Shown here piece after piece: positions 58,135 to 64,000 of a stretch of 64,000 nt of DNA. The position numbers and the translations under genes are program-made. The first letter of the stretch is position 1. Each line of letters starts with the position of its first letter. The notes beneath the pieces were generated by a model that worked only from the letters and a program-made list of their open reading frames with translations, was not told the DNA's origin and did no database searches. This stretch comes from Jiella avicenniae (GTDB lineage: Bacteria; Pseudomonadota; Alphaproteobacteria; Rhizobiales; Rhizobiaceae): the NCBI RefSeq assembly GCF_021390325.1, contig NZ_JAJUWU010000004.1, positions 356,564 to 420,563 on the forward strand, read 5' to 3'.

Positions 58135-59232
58135 ATGATGTCCGTCAGCGACTTGGCCAGACCTCAGGTTCCGCTCGACGCGCGCGCCCGGGAGATCTTC
58201 CGGCTGATCGTCGAAAGCTATCTCGACCAGGGCGAGCCCGTCGGCTCGCGCATGTTGTCGAAGCTTCTGACGTCGTCGCTGTCGCCGGCTTCGGTGCGTA
58301 ACGTGATGAGCGACCTCGAAGCGCTCGGCCTGATCTATTCGCCGCATGTTTCGGCCGGGCGGATGCCGACGGAAATCGGCCTGCGCTTCTTCGTCGACGC
58401 CTTTCTGGAGGTCGGCGATCTCGCTTCGTCCGAGCGCGACGAGATCGAGGAGAAGGTGCGGCTCGTCGGCGACGGGCGCGGCATGGAAAACCTCCTCACC
58501 GAGGCGAGCAATCTGCTCTCCGGCCTGTCGCGCGGCGCCGGCATCGTGGTGACGACCAAATCCGACCTCCGGCTGAAGCACATCGAGTTCATCCGTCTCG
58601 AGCCGACCAAGGGGCTCGCCGTCCTCGTCGGCGCCAATGGCGAGGTCGAGAACCGCATCTTCGACCTGCCGGCGGGGGTGACCGCCTCGCAGCTCGTCGA
58701 GGCCGGCAACTTCCTCAACGCCCATGTCGTCGGCCGCACCCTCGGCGAGGCGCGCGAGCGAATCGCCGCGCTGAAGGACGAGACGGCGACCGCGCTCGAC
58801 ATGCTGTCCCAGACGCTCGTCGATCAGGGGCTCGCCATCTGGTCGGGGGCGGCGGCCGGCCAGCCGGCGCAGCTGATCGTTCGCGGCCGGGCGAACCTTC
58901 TCGATAACATCTCCGCCGCCGACGACATCGAGCGGCTGCGGCTCTTGTTCGACGATCTCGAGACGAAGAACGGCATGATCGAGCTGCTCGGCCTCGCCGA
59001 GGGCGGCAACGGCGTGCGGATCTTCATTGGCTCTGAGAACAAGCTGTTCTCGCTGTCCGGTTCCTCGCTGATCGTCGCCCCCTACAAGGGCGGCACCGAG
59101 AGCGTCGTCGGCGCCGTCGGCGTGATCGGGCCGACGCGGCTGAACTACCGGCGCGTCGTGCCGATGGTCGACTACACCGCCCGCATCGTTTCGCGGCTGC
59201 TGCAGCAGAAAGCCGCCGACGGCGAGGCTTGA
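58135..59232 (+). CDS. hrcA: Heat-inducible transcription repressor HrcA
   Basis: A 365-residue repressor of chaperone genes. The winged-helix part ([38 protein letters not shown]) is followed by the HrcA core ([40 protein letters not shown]). It normally binds CIRCE elements, none of which is visible in this window. Two adjacent ATGs (58135, 58138) are equivalent starts. grpE follows after about 180 bases. Confidence 0.95.
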   Translation: MMSVSDLARPQVPLDARAREIFRLIVESYLDQGEPVGSRMLSKLLTSSLSPASVRNVMSDLEALGLIYSPHVSAGRMPTEIGLRFFVDAFLEVGDLASSERDEIEEKVRLVGDGRGMENLLTEASNLLSGLSRGAGIVVTTKSDLRLKHIEFIRLEPTKGLAVLVGANGEVENRIFDLPAGVTASQLVEAGNFLNAHVVGRTLGEARERIAALKDETATALDMLSQTLVDQGLAIWSGAAAGQPAQLIVRGRANLLDNISAADDIERLRLLFDDLETKNGMIELLGLAEGGNGVRIFIGSENKLFSLSGSSLIVAPYKGGTESVVGAVGVIGPTRLNYRRVVPMVDYTARIVSRLLQQKAADGEA

Positions 59233-59409
59233 TTTTCCGGCCCGCCAATTCGATATGCCGCTGCGATAACGCATTCGTGCACCGGACGGGGCCGTGGTCG
59301 TCGAGGACTGCGGGCGCTGCGGTCGTGCCGCAATGACGAGGACGTCCGGCGGTCCGCGCTTCGCAACGGCGGGGGTGGAACGTCGCGACAACAGGATGAA
59401 AGAGGGACG

Positions 59410-60111
59410 ATGAGCGAGACCGGCAAACCCGAGGGCGAGAGCCACGAGACCGATGCCGCCGAGACGGCCGCGGGCGAGAGCGCGGCTGCGGGCACGGCGA
59501 CGCCGCAATCTTCGAAGTGGGGCGCGGCCTATGGCGAGGCGGCGGGCGACGACGATGCCGCCCATGACGGCGACGAGCAGCGGGCGCGCATCGCCGCGCT
59601 GGAAACGGAGAACGCCGACGTCAAGGACAGGCTGCTGCGCCTCGCCGCCGACATGGAAAATCTGCGCCGCCGCACCGAGCGCGAGGTCAAGGACGCGCGC
59701 ACCTACGCCGTCACCGGCTTTGCCCGCGAGATGCTGTCGGTCGCCGACAATCTTTCGCGCGCCCTCGACGCGGTGCCCGAGGAGCATCGCTCCGACGAGA
59801 GCTCCGGCCTGAAGGCGCTGATCGAAGGCGTCGACATGACCGAGAAGGGCCTTCTCGCCACGCTGGAAAAGCACGGCGTCAAGAAGCTCGACCCGCACGG
59901 CCAGCGCTTCGATCCGAACTTCCACCAGGCGATGTTCGAGATCCCCAACACCGACGTGCCGAACGGCACGGTTCTGCAGGTCGTCCAGGCCGGCTACGCC
60001 ATCGGCGAGCGGGTGCTGCGGCCGGCGATGGTCGGTGTGTCCAAGGGCGGGCCGAAGGCGGCGCCGGCCGAGGCCAAGAGCGCCGAGACCGAGGCGAACG
60101 GCGGGCAATAG
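59410..60111 (+). CDS. grpE: Nucleotide exchange factor GrpE
   Basis: A 233-residue cochaperone that exchanges nucleotide on DnaK. The acidic, disordered N-terminus is followed by a long coiled coil ([33 protein letters not shown]) and the beta domain with [14 protein letters not shown] and [22 protein letters not shown]-terminal Ala/Glu tail ends it. Terminated by the hairpin at 60164-60197. Confidence 0.96.
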   Translation: MSETGKPEGESHETDAAETAAGESAAAGTATPQSSKWGAAYGEAAGDDDAAHDGDEQRARIAALETENADVKDRLLRLAADMENLRRRTEREVKDARTYAVTGFAREMLSVADNLSRALDAVPEEHRSDESSGLKALIEGVDMTEKGLLATLEKHGVKKLDPHGQRFDPNFHQAMFEIPNTDVPNGTVLQVVQAGYAIGERVLRPAMVGVSKGGPKAAPAEAKSAETEANGGQ

Positions 60112-60163
60112 GCTGACGGCTTATCCCCGCAGTTATCCCCGGGATCCATGATTACCGAAGCCG

Positions 60164-60197
60164 AAGACGCCGTTCCCTGTGAGCGGCGTCTTTTCTT
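60164..60197 (+). terminator. Rho-independent terminator of grpE
   Basis: A 9-base stem AAGACGCCG / CGGCGTCTT with an 11-base loop is followed by a T-rich run (TTTTCTTT). It lies 53 bases after the grpE stop, before dnaB, and is the clearest intrinsic terminator in the window. Confidence 0.85.
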
Positions 60198-60264
60198 TGT
60201 GACGAATCGCGCCTTGGTGTAGGTCTCCGCCTTCATTCGGATGTCACGAGGGGATGCGACGGCG

Positions 60265-61752
60265 ATGGCGGAGCCTGCGCGCAAATTCGAGGAAGAGGTG
60301 GCGATCTATCGCGAGGCGCCGGCCAACATCGAGGCCGAGCAGGCGCTGATCGGCGCGATCCTCGTCAACAACGACGCCTATTACGTCGTCCACGACTTCC
60401 TCAAGCCCGACCACTTCTTCGAGCCGATCCACAAGGAGATCTTTTCCAAGACCTCCGAAATGATCCGGATGGGCAAGATCGCCAATCCGGTGACGATCAA
60501 GACCTTCCTGCCGGCGAACGACAAGATCGGCGAGATGACCGTCGCGCAGTATCTCGCGCGCCTCGCCGCCGAGGCGACGACGATCATCAACACGCTCGAC
60601 TACGGCCGGGCAGTCTACGATCTGGCGCTGCGCCGCTCGCTGATCGGCATCGGCGAGGAGATGGTCAATCTCGCCTATGACGCGCCGCTCGACATGGAGC
60701 CGAAGAACCAGATCGAGGAAGCCGAGCGGCGGCTGTTCTCGCTCGCCGAGACCGGCCGCTACGACGGCGGCTTCCAGTCCTTCACCGACGCCGTCACCCT
60801 CGCCGTGCAGATGGCGACGGCGGCCAAGGACCGCGACGGCGGGCTCTCCGGTGTGTCCACCGGCATCATGGCGATGGACGGCAAGATGGGCGGGCTGCAG
60901 CCTTCGGACCTGATCATCCTCGCCGGCCGCCCGGCCATGGGCAAGACCTCGCTCGCCACCAACATCGCCTTCAACATCGCCGCCGCCTACGAACCCGCCG
61001 AACAGGCGGACGGCTCGTTCAAGGCGAAGAACGGCGGCGTCGTCGGCTTCTTCTCCCTCGAAATGTCGGCCGAGCAGCTCGCCACCCGCATCATCTCCGA
61101 GCAGACCGAGATCTCGTCGTCGAAGATCCGCCGCGGTCAGATCAACGATCAGGAGCTGACCAAGCTGATCGCCTGTTCGGAGATGATGCAGCGTCTGCCG
61201 CTCTACATCGACCAGACCGGCGGCATTTCGATCGCCCAGCTCTCCGCCCGCGCCCGAAGGCTGAAGCGCCAGCGCGGCCTCGACGTCATGGTGATCGACT
61301 ACGTCCAGCTGATGCAGGGCTCGTCCAAGGCCTCGGCGCAGAACCGCGTCCAGGAGATCACCGAGATCACCACCGGCCTGAAGGCGCTGGCGAAAGAGCT
61401 GCAGGTGCCGATCATCGCCCTGTCGCAGCTGTCGCGCCAGGTCGAGGCGCGCGACGACAAGCGCCCGCAACTCGCGGACCTGCGCGAATCCGGTTCGATC
61501 GAGCAGGACGCCGACGTCGTCATGTTCGTCTATCGCGACGAATACTACCTCGCCAATCGCGAGCCGAAGCCCGGCACCGACGAGCATCTGAAGTGGGAAC
61601 AGGCGCTGAACGACGCCAGAGGCAAGGCCGAGGTGATCATCGCCAAGCAGCGCCACGGCCCGACCGCCACCGTGCAGCTCGCCTTCCAGGCCGAATACAC
61701 CCGCTTCACCGACCTCGCCGAGGAGGCCTATCTGCCGGAGCGGTTCGAGTAG
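60265..61752 (+). CDS. dnaB: Replicative DNA helicase DnaB
   Basis: A 495-residue hexameric helicase of the replisome. The N-terminal collar is followed by a RecA-like ATPase: Walker A GRPAMGKTSLA (about 221), Walker B VMVIDYVQLM and the late LADLRESGSIEQDADVVMF. There is no intein. ATG at 60265 has GAGGGG 11 bases upstream; ATG at 60241 is an alternative that adds eight residues. Confidence 0.96.
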   Translation: MAEPARKFEEEVAIYREAPANIEAEQALIGAILVNNDAYYVVHDFLKPDHFFEPIHKEIFSKTSEMIRMGKIANPVTIKTFLPANDKIGEMTVAQYLARLAAEATTIINTLDYGRAVYDLALRRSLIGIGEEMVNLAYDAPLDMEPKNQIEEAERRLFSLAETGRYDGGFQSFTDAVTLAVQMATAAKDRDGGLSGVSTGIMAMDGKMGGLQPSDLIILAGRPAMGKTSLATNIAFNIAAAYEPAEQADGSFKAKNGGVVGFFSLEMSAEQLATRIISEQTEISSSKIRRGQINDQELTKLIACSEMMQRLPLYIDQTGGISIAQLSARARRLKRQRGLDVMVIDYVQLMQGSSKASAQNRVQEITEITTGLKALAKELQVPIIALSQLSRQVEARDDKRPQLADLRESGSIEQDADVVMFVYRDEYYLANREPKPGTDEHLKWEQALNDARGKAEVIIAKQRHGPTATVQLAFQAEYTRFTDLAEEAYLPERFE

Positions 61753-62205
61753 GGGAGGCGGGGGCTTGCGCTTTCCTGCCTCCGACGCTCACCCCTTCGA
61801 CTTGTGCCGCTGAACGCCAAGGCGCCATCCCCGACCCGCAGGCCGCGAACGCCTGGCTGCCCGTCGACCAGATCACAGCGTCATCCTCGGGCTTGTCCCG
61901 AGGATCTACTGCCGCCGCCGCACCAGAATCCGCACAGAATGCCCTTCCGCCCGCGGACGGTCCGATGATCAACGCGCAGTAGATCCTCGGGACAAGCCCG
62001 AGGATGACGCCGCGCAGGGGCCCGCGTCCGCCCGTGGGACGCGACCACACGCGATTTCAGCACCATTGCAAAATCGATGAATGGCCGTGCCGGCGTCCGA
62101 CCTCGTCTTGGCGCATGGGCCCCATTCTCTGCTAGGCTCCACCCACAGGGGTCCGGCGGCGGGAGGCGCCAGGTCTTGAGCAAAAAACCATCTGGCGAGC
62201 ATATC
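61753..62205. other. Intergenic region dnaB to alr with MITE-like element
   Basis: About 450 bases with no gene. Its centre is the element with perfect 35-base inverted ends (61878-62010). The region after 62010 runs to the alr start and shows no clear regulatory motif. Confidence 0.5.
61878..62010. mobile_element. 133-base MITE-like element with perfect 35-base inverted ends
   Basis: The left end 61878-61912 and the right end 61976-62010 are exact reverse complements over 35 bases (GCGTCATCCTCGGGC... through ...ATCTACTGC). Each end also holds an internal palindrome ATCCTCGGG/CCCGAGGAT. The 63-base centre is noncoding. This is a compact hairpin-type repeat; related GTCATCCTCGGG sequences are, from memory, common in alphaproteobacterial genomes. 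Confidence 0.7.
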
Positions 62206-63372
62206 ATGGCAGCATCGCGTTCAGGCGTTCCGGCATCTCCCCATCATCATTCGCGCATGCCGCGCGTCACCATCGACACCGAGGCGCTGAAGGCCAACTG
62301 GCGGACGCTCGACGCCCTGAATGGCCCGGCCCGCACCGGCGCGGCGGTGAAGGCGGACGGCTACGGCCTCGGCGCGGTGCGCGTGTCGCAAGCGCTGTTC
62401 GACGCCGGCTGCCGGGATTTCTTCGTCGCCTGGGCGGAAGAGGGTGTGGCGCTGCGCGCCGGCCTCGATGCGGCCGGGCTCGGCGATGCGCGGATCTTCG
62501 TGCTGCAGGGGGTGGCGCTTGACGATGTGCCGGCCTGTCTCGAAGCCCGGCTGATCCCGGTCCTGTCGAACCTCGCCGAGATCGCCGCCTGGTGCGAGGG
62601 ACTGGAACGCGCCGGCGCGAAGGCGCCCGCGGCGCTGCAGTTCGAGACCGGCATGAACCGCCTCGGCCTCGACGCGGCCGAGATCCCCATCGTCAAGGCG
62701 GCGCAGGCGGGCGGTGCCCTCGACGTCCGCCTCGTCATGAGCCATCTCGCCAGCGCCGACGAGGGCACCGAGCAGCGCGAGGCGCAGCGCCGGCAGTTCC
62801 TGGCGATCTGCGAGTATTTCCCAGGCGTCGAACGTTCGCTCGCCAATTCCGCCGGCTCGTTTCTCGGGCCCGACTACGCCTTCGACCTCGTTCGTCCCGG
62901 CATCGCGCTCTATGGCGGCCGGGCCGGCGCGCCTTCCGACGGCAAGCTGGAACCCGTCGCGACGCTGACCGCCGCCGTCCTGCAGGTCCGCACCGCCAAG
63001 GCCGGCGAGGCCGCCGGCTACGGCGCGGCGGCAAAGCTTTCCCGCGACACCCGCATCGCCACCGTCGGCCTCGGCTATGCCGACGGCTACCCCCGCGCCG
63101 CCTCCGGCGCCGGTGTGCCGCTCCGCGAAACGCGGCCGGGCGCGGTGGCCTTCGTCGCCGGGCATCTGGCGCCGGTGCTCGGCCGGGTGTCGATGGACCT
63201 GACGCTGCTCGACGTCACCGACGTTCCGGCGGAGCTGGTGGAGCCGGGGACGCGGGCGGAGTTCTTCGGGCCGAACGTCGCGATCGACGATGTGGCCGAT
63301 GCGGCGGGGACGATCGCTTATGAGTTGTTGACGGGGCTGGGCAAGCGAGTAGCGCTCAACTATCAATCGTGA
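62206..63372 (+). CDS. alr: Alanine racemase
   Basis: A 388-residue PLP enzyme making D-alanine for peptidoglycan. The PLP Lys49 is in VKADGYGLG; the catalytic Tyr region is GLGYADGYPR and the late GRVSMDLT is conserved. ATG at 62206 is used; ATG at 62257, at the first conserved residues (MPRVTIDT), is a real alternative. Confidence 0.94.
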   Translation: MAASRSGVPASPHHHSRMPRVTIDTEALKANWRTLDALNGPARTGAAVKADGYGLGAVRVSQALFDAGCRDFFVAWAEEGVALRAGLDAAGLGDARIFVLQGVALDDVPACLEARLIPVLSNLAEIAAWCEGLERAGAKAPAALQFETGMNRLGLDAAEIPIVKAAQAGGALDVRLVMSHLASADEGTEQREAQRRQFLAICEYFPGVERSLANSAGSFLGPDYAFDLVRPGIALYGGRAGAPSDGKLEPVATLTAAVLQVRTAKAGEAAGYGAAAKLSRDTRIATVGLGYADGYPRAASGAGVPLRETRPGAVAFVAGHLAPVLGRVSMDLTLLDVTDVPAELVEPGTRAEFFGPNVAIDDVADAAGTIAYELLTGLGKRVALNYQS

Positions 63373-63407
63373 ACTGCTAGCGGCCGCCAACAGGCAGGAA
63401 ACCTTCT

Positions 63408-63884
63408 ATGAAACTCAAGATCTTGCTCGGTTTGGCAATCGTCCTGTCGTTTGCAGGCGGCTTTTACCCTGCATTGGCATGTTCCCGGCTGTCCGGCACC
63501 GAGGCGAGTGATTTTGCTGCGGCGACGATGGTGTTCCATGCGCTCGTCGTTGAGGCGAAGCTTGATGACTACATCACGCCGGGCCAACCTGCTGGTCGGA
63601 AGGACCGCGTTCTTGTCCAGGCGCGCTACGAGCTCAAGACCAGCATCAAGGGCAATCCGCCGAAGTCCGGCTGGGTCACATCGACGACCGGAGTTATCGG
63701 CGGTTGTGCAATACCGCTCTTGGCCGGACAGGAATATGTATTCTTTGTCACGGCGTGGCCCGCCGAAGCGCCCGACACGATGAAGAAAAGGTCGCTCGGC
63801 ACGGTAAACATCTTCGGAAGCCAGATGGTCGCTGGCAATGCGCCAAATGTGATCAAGAAACTGAAGGGCCTGAGTCTCCCGTGA
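63408..63884 (+). CDS. Small exported protein with NTR/TIMP-like pattern
   Basis: A 158-residue protein with a clear signal peptide (ILLGLAIVLSFAGGFYPALA) that leaves an N-terminal Cys-Ser. The mature sequence follows the pattern of OB-fold netrin/TIMP-like domains: VFHALVVEAKLDD, VQARYELKTSIKG, a Gly-Cys pair (GGCAIPLLAGQEYVFFVT). If so, the first Cys would pair with the inner one. GC looks lower than in alr. Family membership is inferred by pattern and the function is unknown. Confidence 0.65.
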   Translation: MKLKILLGLAIVLSFAGGFYPALACSRLSGTEASDFAAATMVFHALVVEAKLDDYITPGQPAGRKDRVLVQARYELKTSIKGNPPKSGWVTSTTGVIGGCAIPLLAGQEYVFFVTAWPAEAPDTMKKRSLGTVNIFGSQMVAGNAPNVIKKLKGLSLP

Positions 63885-64000
63885 AGAATTTCGAAGCCAC
63901 TGAAATGGCTGACTGATCGGCATCTGCAAAGATTTGACTTTTGCCGGTTTCAGCCGTCTGTGGCCGCAGAAACTTGCAAATTGCGTTGCGGCGTTGAGCG
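63885..64000. other. Window end, no feature recognised
   Basis: The last 116 bases show no start of a gene I can support. A weak hairpin AGCCA / TGGCT (63892-63907) follows the exported-protein stop but has no T-run. Confidence 0.3.

Noticed and set aside
60121..60142. Two TTATCCCC sequences before dnaB, considered as DnaA boxes
   Set aside because: They differ from the TTATCCACA consensus, only two are present and there is no AT-rich unwinding region, so an origin is not supported.

Overview
The window is high-GC (roughly two thirds G+C) DNA from an alphaproteobacterium, most likely of the order Hyphomicrobiales (Rhizobiales). The evidence is the alpha-type HisRS next to hisZ and a short-form hisG, the order hemW-rdgB-rph followed by hrcA-grpE, a DUF6481 protein, a TorF-type porin, an hrcA upstream region with no obvious CIRCE element, and intergenic palindromic repeats of types familiar from rhizobial genomes. 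I cannot fix the genus from sequence alone. Nearly all DNA is coding. One tRNA (Arg, CCT anticodon) is present. I see no rRNA, CRISPR array, integrase or complete insertion sequence.

Layout. 1-0.6 kb: end of a zinc-free MDR oxidoreductase. 1-6.8 kb: accessory block with a small membrane protein, DUF6481, a SNF2-like helicase, two toxin-antitoxin pairs and a UdgX uracil-DNA glycosylase. 7-11 kb: hisS-hisZ, a MITE-like element, hisG. 11-19.4 kb: fumC, envelope proteins (porin, OmpA lipoprotein, GT39 glycosyltransferase), a candidate HNH endonuclease of lower GC, asd. 19.3-23.5 kb: thiamine pyrophosphokinase, tRNA-Arg, a Cds1-type cysteine desulfhydrase, a broken LysR gene and an adenylate cyclase. 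23.5-30 kb: a sugar-acid module (FCD regulator, TRAP transporter, a 53-residue membrane peptide, IlvD/Edd dehydratase, RraA-like aldolase). 30-33 kb: a large exported Sel1-repeat protein. 33-43.8 kb: a complete histidine-utilisation cluster (hutC, ABC transporter, hutF, divergent hutI-H-G-U). 43.8-46.7 kb: MFS exporter and Rieske oxygenase. 46.8-53 kb: a tightly overlapped terminal oxidase operon (subunit II with a cytochrome c domain, fused subunits I+III, a small membrane protein, CtaG, triheme cytochrome c). 53-60 kb: hemW, rdgB, rph and hrcA, grpE, interrupted by a Uma2 gene and a D-amino-acid oxidase-like gene. 60-64 kb: dnaB, a second MITE-like element, alr, and a small exported protein.

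How the genes work together. The hut genes encode the five-step route: HutH, HutU and HutI take histidine to formimino-glutamate, HutF makes formyl-glutamate, and HutG releases formate and glutamate. Import is by the ABC system, and HutC probably acts at two near-identical half-palindromes upstream of each arm. The TRAP/dehydratase/aldolase set looks like import of a sugar acid, dehydration to a 2-keto-3-deoxy acid and aldol cleavage. The oxidase operon carries its own electron-donating hemes. The most novel leads are the PUA-like/HNH protein, the helicase/TA/UdgX block, the TRAP-linked 53-residue peptide, the low-GC patch inside hisS, and the exported protein with an NTR/TIMP-like pattern.
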